In this document: one piece after another, positions 26,101 to 35,765 of the stretch | How the letters are laid out: every line of letters starts with the position of its first letter | Position numbering within the stretch: position 1 is the stretch's first letter | Assembly (NCBI GenBank): GCA_936432065.2 | Contig: OW386285.2 | Span: 104,165,869 to 104,229,868 of the forward strand | Direction of reading: 5' to 3' | Source: Rutpela maculata | Taxonomy: Eukaryota; Arthropoda; Insecta; Coleoptera; Cerambycidae | DNA length: 64,000 bases | Notes under the pieces: generated by a model | The model's input: the letters and a program-made list of their open reading frames with translations, nothing else | Database searches by the model: none | What the model was told of the DNA's origin: nothing | Position numbers and translations under genes: made by a program

Positions 26101-26847
26101 TTACAAAAAATGTAGGCGAACTATGTCAAGCGTCTTAACATAATCTTCTAAGGTAGTCGATGGCCAGTGCCCGCTGTCTGGACCAGAGCTCCAACCAGTC
26201 GGCTGCCCAGAGCGACCTTTGGATATATTATCCTCCAGCCATTTTATTAACTGCTTATGCTCTTCATTGAAATTAATATCTAATTTGAAATGTATATTAT
26301 TCCTACCAATTACTCGAAACAAAATTTCAAGAAATTCGTATTGTGTAAAGTAAGCTGCCTCGCAAAATGCTTTATTAATCAACCAATCAATACTTTTATA
26401 ATTATCAGAAATATTTTTAGCCGGGTACGATTTCGAATAAAAATCAATTGACATATAATCATCATTACACGTTAATAATTCTTCTAAAAAAATTCTAAAA
26501 TAACTATTATTCGCGGCGGGATAATGTCTGTTAATTACTTCTCGTAATCGATATACGGTAAGGTGAGTAATACATTCTCTTTGGAAAATATATTCCAACT
26601 GTTGAATAAAAATATCGTTTTGAAGTTTTTTCGTAAATATTTTTTTCATTAAATCGAAATTAGAACTATCTCTTAAAGCCATCCAGTATAAAGCTTTGTC
26701 CGGTATAACAATCTTTTCTAAAATTTTATGAACTAATTGATAATTACCCCGATTCAATGCATTTTGAATGTACCTCTCATATACGTCGCGAGTGATAAGT
26801 ACAAGCTTGTACTGCAATTCTTTTTCTAACCCGTCCATCGCGATCAA
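26101..26847 (-). CDS. Orphan Polinton gene, 248 aa
   Basis: Follows the polymerase gene on the same strand after 43 bases. The start could be 26847 or the Met three codons later (Met-Asp-Gly-Leu-Glu). The protein looks largely helical, with repeated units such as Asn-Arg-Gly-Asn-Tyr-Gln-Leu-Val-His-Lys-Ile-Leu, Asn-Phe-Asp-Leu-Met-Lys-Lys-Ile-Phe and Phe-Leu-Glu-Ile-Leu-Phe. These recall helical-repeat or ankyrin-like proteins. The tail (Gly-Trp-Ser-Ser-Gly-Pro-Asp-Ser-Gly) is GC-rich and looks different. I do not recognise a family. The position suggests a variable accessory gene. Confidence 0.65.
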   Translation of the reverse strand: MIAMDGLEKELQYKLVLITRDVYERYIQNALNRGNYQLVHKILEKIVIPDKALYWMALRDSSNFDLMKKIFTKKLQNDIFIQQLEYIFQRECITHLTVYRLREVINRHYPAANNSYFRIFLEELLTCNDDYMSIDFYSKSYPAKNISDNYKSIDWLINKAFCEAAYFTQYEFLEILFRVIGRNNIHFKLDINFNEEHKQLIKWLEDNISKGRSGQPTGWSSGPDSGHWPSTTLEDYVKTLDIVRLHFL

Positions 26848-26890
26848 AGTCTCTAAAGTAAATGAATCCGAACGGCTACTGCCAAGCGCT

Positions 26891-29800
26891 TCACTGCGTC
26901 GATGACGTCATCTGACGAGCCGAGACTTGTTGGAAATTATATCCCCAAGGTTTCGTATCGGTATTTATATAATTTATAATTCTTTTATCATCATACGGAC
27001 TGAGTGCCACCTTATTCTGTTTGATAGTATATATTTCATGTTTCTTTGATCGAATTAATCGCTGCTCTTTGGTCAAAATTTCTTTATTAAATAGACAATT
27101 CGTAAAGTCTTCAAATGTAATTTTTCTGATTACCGAACGCGAGAGACCCTTGATTTTTTTATTTACCGACACACCCTCCACTTTATAACTATACATTTTT
27201 GCACGGAGTCCTACGAATTCTGTCATTACGCGCCCTTGACATTCGTCTTTCATTACGCCTAGTACCTTCTTATTTGCATGAGGTATTCCGTAGACATTGT
27301 CTACAGGATAATCCGATGTGTCGAACTGATGGATGTCTTTTTTAATGTACTTGTATATATCAACGTCGCTAAATTCGTAAATTAAACTGTCTGTGTCAGT
27401 GTAAAGTAGTTTGGCTTGCTCACCGAATTCTTTTTTAATATAATCATAATGAAAATCGTAAAGAATAATTTTTGAAAGATCTAAAATGGCGAACCCCACA
27501 TATATTGGCTTATCGAATTTAATTTTTAGTCGATTCATTTCAATAATAATCATATCCTCGCCGAAGACAGTCGAACTGTGAAAGTTCGGTTTCGCGAGCA
27601 GAGACTTGGCACCATATCTCCCCTCCCATTTAGTTACCAATTTAACATCTTTGTGCTTGCGGACATTCTCCATTGTCTTTCCGAACACCGCATTGTTCAT
27701 TAGCTTATAGAAATTTTTCTGAAACTCGTTACTTGCCTGTTTTCGTAAATCCGTATTTAAATCAATGTATTTCTTTAGCCACCGTGACTGTTTAAATTTT
27801 AAAATTCTATGTACCGTCTTGAGTTTTAATCCGCGTTCTAAACATTTTTTTAAAGTCCTATAATGCATTACATATCGCGTTTTATCTAACAGAGTGGTCA
27901 TTAATTTTGAATGTTTTGAACCGGGCGGCACCATATGTTCTGGACACATCGGGAGATCCTTATGTAGCTCATGTAATTCAAGTGGATACTCGATATCTAC
28001 TTCCAAAATATAACCGATGTCTGACTCGTCCGATAAATTTGGAATATCTAAGGCATAAAATTGTTCGACGGGTACCCACTCGAAAGCACCTGTAGGTAGC
28101 GGAACAGACATCCCGGCTCCATACATGTTATTGATGTCAAAGTACATGATGTGAGTCTCTCTTTCGTCGGGATTAAACGCATCCCCCATGTACTTGTTGT
28201 TAGCTTTCGAATATCTGTTAGATACCTGCGCTACACCGCCTCTCACGCCTTTTTCAATCATCAGTATCATATCAATGTCTGTGAGAAGCTCTAAATTTTC
28301 TTTAGTTATTTTTAACATCGCGTCGAATGCCAGTCCCGGAGCAGTATAATAATTTAAAGCATCAAGTCCGTACGTCTGTATGCATGTCTCGCGGAAATTT
28401 TCAAATATATCAGCTAGCAGTAATACATCTGTTTTTAAATATATATCGGAATATTCTCCTAATGTCTTAATATCGAATTTATTCCAGATATTCATAGCGT
28501 GGTTATAATCGTCCTCTGTTATGTTTTCGTCAGTCAGTTTACTGTAAAATTCTTCTTTAGCCGGTAGAGATGTCTCGTCTAATTTTTCCCAAGAATTTAA
28601 ATAATCATAAGGAAAAACACCTTTCCGCGTTAATAATTGAAATTGTTCGTCATTATTACAGTACGATTTAGTGATTCGTTTCTGCTCATCGTCGAGATAG
28701 GAAGCTAGTTTTTCGATTTTGTCTGCCATAAACCTAAACGAATCAATAAATCTCAGTTTAATTTTCGTATCTTTAACTCGTTTAGTGAAAGAAATGTATT
28801 TTTCCTTATTAATCTGTAATAATGAAATTTGTCCGTCAAATGCCGTTGCTAGCTGTTTGATTATCAGGTGGCCGTCGTAACCTGATAAACAATGAAATAT
28901 AACCGGAATCACGTGACTATCTTGATAATTAATGTTACATCTCATATGCGCCGGTCCCCTATAGTACCCAGTTAAATGATTGTGATCGGCTACTTTAATG
29001 TCCGTCTCTTTGAAGGGCCTCTCACAGATATGACAGACCTGCGCGAGATCGAATTCATTTTTTTGTGTCTCGTTTAACGATTCCATAGGTTTTATGTCGG
29101 ACATGATTACATTAACTCGGTCTGAAATTTTTTCAAGTTCTTTAACAAACCAGTACTGACAGTCGGCGCCTCGGTACATTTTAAATTGTGATAGACTGTC
29201 ATCATAGGAACATTTTAAGTAATACGCGACGCTAAAAGCCGTATGTTTCTGGTAATTTTGCGTATTTTGATTCGTGTTAGCATCACAGTCCTCTAAGATA
29301 CATTCGAAATCGGCATAAATAGCGAACGGTACCCTTTCTTTATATCGGTAATTTTTAAATTTTAAAAACTTTTCATCCTCGCCGGGTAATTCAATTTTGC
29401 ATGTATTAGTTTTCGAATTGCAATCATTTGAATGCCGGTCTAGAAGTTCTTGAGTTGTAAAATGATTAAGACATCGGTTGCAAATAAATACTCGATGTCC
29501 GTCTGAAGATAGTTGTTTATTTAATAATCGAGACATATTCTTTATCCAAGCAAAATGATATTGCGCAGCATCAGTAAAATTATCGGCAGAATTCGTAGGA
29601 ATCATTAATAAATTTACGACGCGTTCATAACTGTATTTACTTAAACATAACGGTAAAACTTCCCTTTTAATTACAGTGTATACGTTTATCGAAATATCAT
29701 TTAAGCGTTCGAATTTTTTAATATTTCTTAATTCCATCGGAAATTCGATGCCGTCATATTTTAAAACTTCCTTAAAATGAGGATATGAAGTTACTCTCTG

Positions 29801-30631
29801 CCCATCCTTTTTAGCTGGGTATAATGCCGAAACTACTGACCATAAGAAGCAATATTCGTCATTATTTTTAACGTTAATAACGCACTTTTTTTCTTTTATA
29901 AAGTTTGGCATTTCAGCGTATGTTGATAATCCCACTGTTATAGGACAATATTTATTAACATTTACTCTTAGCCCGATAATTTCCGATAAGGCCCAGCCTG
30001 AATCTTTTCCTTGAAAGTCTTCAAGATGTTTCAATAACCGTTCGGATACATTTTCTTTATACCATTCCTTTAAATTCGTATTTAAGTCTATCACAGCGTT
30101 CCTTGTAGCAAATGTTTTTAATTCCACTGTGCCATTAGTAGGCTGTACGAAGTTACATTCAAAAATAACATTTACTTTAATTAGTCCATCTTTTAAACAT
30201 TTTTTAATTTGAATAGAGAAGCTCCTAAACGCTTTTTTAAAAAATAATACCGGTTCTTTAATTTGTACGTTAGTTATTATACCGGACTTAACACGATTTT
30301 TAAAACAAGATTCTACCTCTTGATATACTAAATATTTTCGTGCTGCCGGCTTTAAGGAACCGCCTAATATTTTATTTTTTAATTTTAATTTTTTCAATTG
30401 CTCTCGGTAGTATTTTAAAAGCGCTAAATTATTTTCCAATTTAAATATATTTTCACCTTTATTATCGATATGAATTTTGATTTTAATTGCCTTGGCTACT
30501 AGTTTAATATTGCTATTAATTATCGAAATATGTTGGTCGATTTCATCATCGGTCTTTAAGAGCAGCAATGATTTTTTAGTTAAATTAATTATATCAGTAC
30601 TGAGTTTAGATACGGTCTCGGTAGACGACAT
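26891..30631 (-). CDS. Protein-primed family B DNA polymerase (PolB), 1246 aa
   Basis: Copies the element, probably from a terminal protein at the TIR ends. The 3'-5' exonuclease motif is Tyr-Ala-Asp441-Phe-Glu443. Polymerase motif A is Tyr-Phe-Asp832-Ile-Asn-Asn-Met-Tyr-Gly, motif B is Lys-Leu-Met-Asn-Asn-Ala-Val-Phe-Gly-Lys (about 975) and motif C is Tyr-Thr-Asp1079-Thr-Asp1081-Ser-Leu. A Cys-x2-Cys ... His zinc finger lies near 382. A Cys-His-Ile-Cys ... Asp-His-Asn-His ... Cys-Asn-Ile-Asn-Tyr block near 530-560 resembles the endonuclease VII-like (HNH) insert typical of Polinton polymerases. Length is normal and the frame is intact. Confidence 0.97.
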   Translation of the reverse strand: MSSTETVSKLSTDIINLTKKSLLLLKTDDEIDQHISIINSNIKLVAKAIKIKIHIDNKGENIFKLENNLALLKYYREQLKKLKLKNKILGGSLKPAARKYLVYQEVESCFKNRVKSGIITNVQIKEPVLFFKKAFRSFSIQIKKCLKDGLIKVNVIFECNFVQPTNGTVELKTFATRNAVIDLNTNLKEWYKENVSERLLKHLEDFQGKDSGWALSEIIGLRVNVNKYCPITVGLSTYAEMPNFIKEKKCVINVKNNDEYCFLWSVVSALYPAKKDGQRVTSYPHFKEVLKYDGIEFPMELRNIKKFERLNDISINVYTVIKREVLPLCLSKYSYERVVNLLMIPTNSADNFTDAAQYHFAWIKNMSRLLNKQLSSDGHRVFICNRCLNHFTTQELLDRHSNDCNSKTNTCKIELPGEDEKFLKFKNYRYKERVPFAIYADFECILEDCDANTNQNTQNYQKHTAFSVAYYLKCSYDDSLSQFKMYRGADCQYWFVKELEKISDRVNVIMSDIKPMESLNETQKNEFDLAQVCHICERPFKETDIKVADHNHLTGYYRGPAHMRCNINYQDSHVIPVIFHCLSGYDGHLIIKQLATAFDGQISLLQINKEKYISFTKRVKDTKIKLRFIDSFRFMADKIEKLASYLDDEQKRITKSYCNNDEQFQLLTRKGVFPYDYLNSWEKLDETSLPAKEEFYSKLTDENITEDDYNHAMNIWNKFDIKTLGEYSDIYLKTDVLLLADIFENFRETCIQTYGLDALNYYTAPGLAFDAMLKITKENLELLTDIDMILMIEKGVRGGVAQVSNRYSKANNKYMGDAFNPDERETHIMYFDINNMYGAGMSVPLPTGAFEWVPVEQFYALDIPNLSDESDIGYILEVDIEYPLELHELHKDLPMCPEHMVPPGSKHSKLMTTLLDKTRYVMHYRTLKKCLERGLKLKTVHRILKFKQSRWLKKYIDLNTDLRKQASNEFQKNFYKLMNNAVFGKTMENVRKHKDVKLVTKWEGRYGAKSLLAKPNFHSSTVFGEDMIIIEMNRLKIKFDKPIYVGFAILDLSKIILYDFHYDYIKKEFGEQAKLLYTDTDSLIYEFSDVDIYKYIKKDIHQFDTSDYPVDNVYGIPHANKKVLGVMKDECQGRVMTEFVGLRAKMYSYKVEGVSVNKKIKGLSRSVIRKITFEDFTNCLFNKEILTKEQRLIRSKKHEIYTIKQNKVALSPYDDKRIINYINTDTKPWGYNFQQVSARQMTSSTQ

Positions 30632-30702
30632 ACTGTTTCAATTAGACAACCGTTCACCGCGAGAGATAAACAGCTAATGATCGAGGTGGGGAGATGACGC
30701 TG

Positions 30703-30710
30703 CTTTTATA
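30703..30710 (-). promoter_or_regulatory. TATA box for the polymerase gene
   Basis: TATAAAAG on the minus strand, 72-79 bases before the PolB ATG at 30631, in a GC-richer context (CCGAG-TATAAAAG-CAGCG). This gives a plausible short leader of about 45 nt. Confidence 0.6.
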
Positions 30711-31123
30711 CTCGGCGGTCGAGGGTCACGTGACTTTGCAGTGAACGATTTCTAAAAGGCCCCCGAATTTTCATAATCTGTTCGTCTTTTACATATAAAA
30801 CAATGTTAAATTGCTATATCGCTGCGGGGTGGCTACATATTCCCATAAGAAACCATGTATTGTAAGACACAAAATTCTTCGCATGCATCTTTACCGTATA
30901 CCTATCTTATGTTAGTAGGCTATCAGAAATGATTTCATTTGTTTACATTAACAATTTCCAGGAATCCGATAACGGCTCTGCATTATATTCTTATTACATT
31001 GAAATCTAAACGTAGAGAAGCGAACGAATATTTATCTTATATAAAACTCAGGCTAACAAGTCTAGACTTGTCTGAAAAGCGTTTATATTGGCTCTTGATA
31101 TTTCCTTTGATCTAGCCGCTGTA
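30711..31123. other. Noncoding DNA between PolB promoter and right TIR, with a copy of inner TIR sequence
   Basis: 30935-31075 repeats the block that lies at 31180-31310 inside the TIR (CAATTTCCAGGAATCCGATAAC and AATATTTATCTTAT). A segment of the TIR has therefore been duplicated next to itself. No gene. Confidence 0.7.
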
Positions 31124-31718
31124 GTTATCTAAAGGTAATTAATCACGTTTTAAATATACATATAGCCGTAGACAGTCGCATTTATTTACATTAACAATTT
31201 CCTGGAATCCGATAACGTCTCTGCATTTGACCGCAGTTTTACATTCAAATCTTAACATATAGAAGTAAATGAATATTTATCTCATAATTATAAGACTTGT
31301 CTATTTAATCTCAATGATGGACGTCAGTAGCCATTTTCTTAACGCCCACTAACGTAAACATACAATACTATTAGTCAATAAACAGCAGCCATCTTATTTT
31401 AGACACACCCTGTATACTCTTAGCCACGTCCTTTTAGATATAATCTCTTATCTAAGCTCGGGGATTGGATCTCCCATCTCCCCCCCTCCCATTAGGTCCT
31501 ATCACCTATCATCTAAGAAGATCCCACCTCACACTACAACCTAGATAATAGGATCTATCATCTAGCATTATCTCACCTCACACTAGAACCTAGATCATAG
31601 GATCTATCATCTATCACCTGCCCGCCCCCGCGGGGCTGCCGGAATGATGACGTCACACAGAACTCTGATTGCTACTCTACTGACGGGTTTGCGCCAGTAT
31701 TGGTACTGCATAACTACT
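31124..31718 (-). repeat. Right terminal inverted repeat of Polinton
   Basis: Reverse complement of 16176-16921, shorter because it lacks the tandem expansion of the left copy. The outer 230 bp including the CCCGCCCCCGCGGGG block are nearly identical; the inner part has point changes and small indels. Confidence 0.9.
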
Positions 31719-31724
31719 CATATC
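31719..31724 (+). repeat. Polinton target-site duplication, right (catatc)
   Basis: Exact repeat of 16170-16175. After it the THAP-element frame resumes. Confidence 0.95.
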
Positions 31725-32042
31725 ATTAACAACAATAGTTTAGAAAAGGAGTTCCTACAAATTGAAAATCAAAAAGATTTTCTTATCAATCTAACTTTAC
31801 ATAGTTCAAAGTCAGGTAATTTTTATTTAGATTTTTTAAACACGTGTATATGCGGGAACAATATTGACTATATTTTACGAATTTGTTCAATATTTGCTAA
31901 TGTACTTCTATATAATTATGTAAAAATGCAGAATAATCGGGCGCTTGAGCAAAGTAGATTGAAATCTCGATTACGAACTACTGAAAAAGATGTCAATAAA
32001 ACGAAAAAACGAAAATTAGACACTTTCAAAACAGCAAAGTAG
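31725..32042 (+). pseudogene. THAP-element gene, 3' part
   Basis: Continues, in the same frame as the left fragment, from ...Leu-Glu-His-Ile into Ile-Asn-Asn-Asn-Ser-Leu-Glu-Lys-Glu. It carries Asn-Thr-Cys-Ile-Cys-Gly and Tyr-Ile-Leu-Arg-Ile-Cys segments like the C-terminal region of P-type transposases and ends in a basic tail (Lys-Lys-Arg-Lys-Leu-Asp) at TAG 32040-32042. The frame is open. A 133-codon reading that starts at an ATG in the TIR (31644) is a chance chimera. Confidence 0.7.
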
Positions 32043-32491
32043 AAACCTATATGTATCAATTCAATTCCATATTCGTATTTTATTCATATCATAAGTAAAT
32101 ATGATATTTCGTATTATTAAAAAAGGGTTATGTAACTCTTCTCGTTGGTTTTGCTGAACAATTAAACATTTTTTTCTGTGCAAAATTAGGCATAATTCTG
32201 TACAAAATATCGTGATGTTTAATTGACCGAGCAGAGATTTAAACTTCGATTGAAGCCTCAATTTATTAAACACATGAATGATTTATAATCTGTGTCCTAC
32301 CTAAACAAACCTATCATATAGAATCATGAATTAAAACGCATTATAAATAAATAAAATACAATTAAAACACGGCCGCCTATTAAATTTAGCTGCTGTAATG
32401 CAAACCAACCATCGCACATCGGACTACATCTTTACTTGTGTGCGGTGTTGCCACCTATTACTTCGTGGCCTGTTAACTAGAGTCGGCCGTG
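32043..32491 (+). other. 3' noncoding part of the P-like element
   Basis: AT-rich trailer leading to the subterminal repeat (TGTTGCCACC, CGTGGCCTGTTAAC) and the terminal CTAGAGTCGGCCGTG. Confidence 0.6.
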
Positions 32492-32498
32492 GTCCGGC
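32492..32498 (+). repeat. Target-site duplication of P-like element, right (gtccggc)
   Basis: Exact copy of 15098-15104. Confidence 0.75.
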
Positions 32499-33530
32499 TG
32501 AAACCGAATCCGAAGTCAGAATTGTCAGGTGGCTCGTTTTTCATCCCCAACCACCAAAAAATGGTCTGTCCGACGGGTCAGACCAGTGTTTCCTCATGCA
32601 TTTGGACCTGCTGAAACCGAATCCGAATGTCAAAATTGTCAGATTGTCTCGTTTTTCACCTCTAACCCCAAAAAACACCCGCAAAACAAAAAATGTGGTC
32701 TGTCCGGCGGACTATACCAATGTCAGTGTATACGTATGTATTTTGACCCGCTGAATCCGAAATCAGAATTGGCGGATTGGTTTATTTTTCATCCCTAGCT
32801 CCAGAAACCCTCTCCCTCCCCCCCAAAAAAATGGACTGTCTGGCGGACTATACTAGTGTATCCTTACGTATTTGGATCCGCTGAAACCAAATCCGAAGTC
32901 AGAATTGTCAGATTGGCTAGTTTTTCACCACCGACCCCAAAAAACACCCCCAAAACAAAATAGCGGTCTGTCCGGCGGACTATAACAATGTATCCTTATG
33001 TATTTTGAATCCGAATTCGAAGTCATAATTACCAGATTGGCTCATTTTTCACCCCCAACCCCAAAAAAGACCCCCAAAACAAAAAAGTGGTCTGTTCGGT
33101 GAACCTTACCCCTTATATATTTGGACCTGCTGAAACCAAATCTGAAGAATTGTCAGATTGGCTCGTTTTTTACCCCTAAAACACCCTGCCCCAAAATGGT
33201 CTGTCCGGCGGACCATACCAATGTATCCTTATGTATTTGGCAAGGATACACTGATATGGTCCGCCGGACAGATCACTTTTTTTGTTTTGGGGGAGTTTTT
33301 TGGGATTAGGTCAATCCTAACTTCGGATTCGGTTTCAGCGGTTCCAAATACATAAGGAAACACTGGTCTGATCCGCCGGACAGACCATTTTTTGGGAGGA
33401 TGTTTTCTTGAGGTTACGGGTGAAAAACGAGCCAATCTGACAATTCTGACTTCGGATTCAGTTTCAGCGGGTCCAAATACATAAGGATAAAGAGTTCGGG
33501 TACGCCGAACAGACCATTTTTTTTGTGGGG
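32499..33530. repeat. Satellite of ~110-140-bp units with a head-to-head inversion
   Basis: Units carry CTGAAACCGAATCCGAAGTC, then TTTTTCACCCC, CAAAACAAAAAA and TGGTCTGTCCGGCGG. Starts near 32498, 32609, 32750, 32880, 33008 and 33128 are direct. From about 33240 the units are inverted (33322 and 33452). Only ~18 bp of comparable sequence (AAAAAAGTGGTCTGTCCGGC) lies left of the P-like element, so the transposon landed at the array edge. Confidence 0.85.
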
Positions 33531-33601
33531 CTGATTAATCATTATTTTAGAGAATTTTATGCTCTACCAAAAAGATCCGTATAGTTTTTTCCGTATTTCG
33601 C

Positions 33602-33920
33602 TTACTTTTCAAGATACTGACGAGAAGGCATGAAAATTAGAGGATCTGACGTAAGCTGCAACAACGTCATTAAACCCCCGTTAGTATCTAAATGTGAAAA
33701 TTTTCTAGTGTGGATTACACGATGTTTGCTTGCTTCCAATCTCTCTTCTAATAATTGCACAATTTTCAAATAAAATGACGAAACAATATCAGAACTATGA
33801 ATTAGAAACTTGTGTACACTAGCGGGCTTATGATACCAGGTATATAATTTTAAATAAAGATTTTTGGTTTCATTCAGAGGGACGCATTTTTCTCTTTTCT
33901 TATTTTGCAACCACTTACCA
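33602..33920 (-). pseudogene. C-terminal fragment of a DNA-transposon-derived protein
   Basis: A ~103-codon frame with Ala-Ser-Val-His-Lys-Phe-Leu-Ile-His-Ser, a Leu-x-Glu-Glu-Arg-Leu-Glu-Ala-Ser-Lys-His segment, and Leu-Gln-Leu-Thr-Ser-Asp-Pro-Leu-Ile. This resembles the tail of a transposon protein common in insect genomes, in which His-Lys-x-Leu-Ile-His and Leu-Leu-Thr-Ser-Asp-Pro recur. Upstream frames are broken. Family memory only. Confidence 0.45.
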
Positions 33921-34737
33921 TTATCCTCAAAAGTAGGGAAAATTTCTTAATTGGAGTTCTCGTCCACACCTGTTGTTTCAGCAGTAAAGCTAGGGTTTCT
34001 AAAAACCTTCCGCATTACTATATCATTCTTTACATTTGGTGTGAATTCCTAAACAAGTGAATTCGCAAGTTTCCCCAAACTTTGAGAAACATGTTCTTCA
34101 AAATCTCGTAGATTTAGAACATCTATGTCGCCGCCATGTTTTCTGTTTTGCTCGATACTAACCCACTCAAAAATATGTAAATGGGTAGACGTCCGCTGAC
34201 CTATAATATAGTATACACGGTGTCCGAAATGTCTGGAAACGGTCAAATATCTCGAGAAATACACATTGGATCCAAAAAAGAAAAAAGACGTCCTTAATAA
34301 TTTTGAAAGGGCTATCCAGTGATAACAAACGCGATCCCCTACCCCCACCCCTTGGAGTGGGGCGGGGGGCAATTTTAAAATCTTAAATGGTTACCTATTT
34401 TTTATTGCAGAATCGGATTCTACGGCAAAAATTACGTTAAGTTTGTCTGAAACGTTTTTTTTCTATTCGTGACAGATGGCGCTGTAATCGCAAAAATATT
34501 TATTTTCGTAATTTCTAAAAAATTCTACGTAAGAATGAAAAATAACTAGTGGAAGCATTATACTCTTCGCCGATTTACTGGGCTTTTTATATAATTGTTA
34601 CACATTCTATAGGATACTCTTCGCATTTTTCTTGTAAATAATGTTAGTTTTTGGACATTCTAAATTTTGTGATACCAACTTTGTTGTGAAAAAAAAATGT
34701 GAGGGATCGAACACGAGACCTTTGGATTGAAAGTCAA
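33921..34737. other. No gene seen
   Basis: Decayed repeat sequence. It includes a TACACGGTGTCCGAAATGTC segment near 34210 typical of dispersed insect repeats, and a C-rich CCCCTACCCCCACCCC stretch. Nothing else is supportable. Confidence 0.4.
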
Positions 34738-35765
34738 CAACAACAACAATAACAATTTATTAAACATTTGTATATACATTTATGCGCCTTGTCGGAACCC
34801 GTCCCGGAGCCAGCCAGACAACCACGGCGCTGAGTGCCGTGGTGATTGCAGAGCTGGGCGAGGCAGGTCCGGTTTGGCTTAACGACGGATGTCTTAGTAC
34901 TCCTGTCTGTCATAGGCAGACTTAAAAACTAAAATAAAATTAAAAATGTGTCCACACGGACCTAAAGCTAATTAAAAGAAAACTGTAAAAAATTATCACT
35001 CACTAGGCAAAGCACTTATTTAATTTTGGTTGGTGGCACGGGAAAACAGAACTCAACGAAAAAACCCGTTTGAAGTAATTCCACCCTGGTGGTCTTTCTG
35101 ACGCCAGGAAAATGCCGTAGAACTTTAAAAAATATATGGTAAGAAATATTTTGGTTTTTACGAATTTATACGTCAAGATGGAATTTAGAAACAAAAAGGA
35201 CAAAAGAACAAAAAGGATAAAACAAATAGAACATATAAAGGGGATAGAGAAGGTTGGTTATAGGTTTTAGTAAAGATTAAAGGTGGGGAAATAAGAAGTT
35301 GTCGTATAGGAAAGTTTGGCTAGAGAGGTTGCCGGAAAATAGGCAACGCCTGGTATGGTAGGGGGTGTCGGATATCGAAAGGGATTGCATTATGCTGTCT
35401 GATTCGGGTTATGTTGCGGGTTAGCGGACTATCGCCCAGTTTGAATTCGTAGAATTTTTGACAAATTTCTTGGACGTAGTCCGCTAGTGGGGTTATGTCG
35501 TGGCAACGATCATATAAATCCCTGAGGGAGATGTATCTGTCCGAACCAGAGATGAGGCGCATAAATTTATGTTCGAGAACTCGAAGTTTTCTCATTGTCG
35601 TGGCCGGTATGCTGCACCACACCGGCGCCGCGTATGTGATGGCCGTTCTGATCACCATCGTGTACAACAATTTTTTATTTGTCCTGTTGAGTCCGCTACC
35701 CCTTGCCAGGAGCGGATACAGACTCCTGGACATGGCGTAGACCTTGCGTACTGTGTCGTTATCTC
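34738..35765 (-). mobile_element. Jockey-like LINE 3' fragment
   Basis: The minus-strand frame 35320-35765 encodes the post-palm end of a jockey-type reverse transcriptase: Lys-Lys-Leu-Leu-Tyr-Thr-Met-Val-Ile-Arg, Tyr-Ala-Ala-Pro-Val-Trp, Leu-Glu-His-Lys-Phe-Met-Arg-Leu-Ile-Ser-Gly, and a Pro-Leu-Ala-Asp-Tyr-Val helix. A ~580-bp 3' untranslated part ends in a (TTG)n-type tail at about 34740. The rest of the element is absent (5' truncation). Confidence 0.75.

Larger units (their letters stand above)
16176..31718 (+). mobile_element. Complete Polinton/Maverick element
   Basis: A 15,543-bp element with termini AGTAGTTATGCAG / CTGCATAACTACT, long TIRs and a 6-bp target duplication. It has the full Polinton gene set with intact frames: DDE integrase with chromodomain, FtsK-type packaging ATPase, adenain-type cysteine protease, penton, major capsid and protein-primed DNA polymerase B. 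Additional genes are a PLA2-domain protein, a PPP1R15-like protein and several orphans. Intact frames and an exact duplication suggest recent activity, although the two TIRs have diverged by indels. Confidence 0.97.
15105..32491 (+). mobile_element. P-like (THAP) DNA transposon, internally deleted, split by a Polinton
   Basis: The ends are perfect 15-bp inverted repeats, CACGGCCGACTCTAG and CTAGAGTCGGCCGTG. Subterminal similarity extends inward (AACAGGCC...CGAA, TGGCAAC). A 7-bp duplication GTCCGGC flanks it. Without the 15,543-bp Polinton and one copy of its 6-bp duplication, it is about 1.84 kb. It encodes a THAP-domain protein that lacks the large catalytic middle expected of a ~750-residue P-type transposase, so it is probably an internally deleted derivative. 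It inserted next to a satellite array before the Polinton arrived. Confidence 0.75.

Noticed and set aside
26904..26911. Third TGACGTCA as a regulatory site
   Set aside because: It falls in the coding end of PolB and is probably chance.
31644..31718. N-terminal coding sequence in the right TIR
   Set aside because: It is TIR sequence; the true gene body resumes only after the target duplication.
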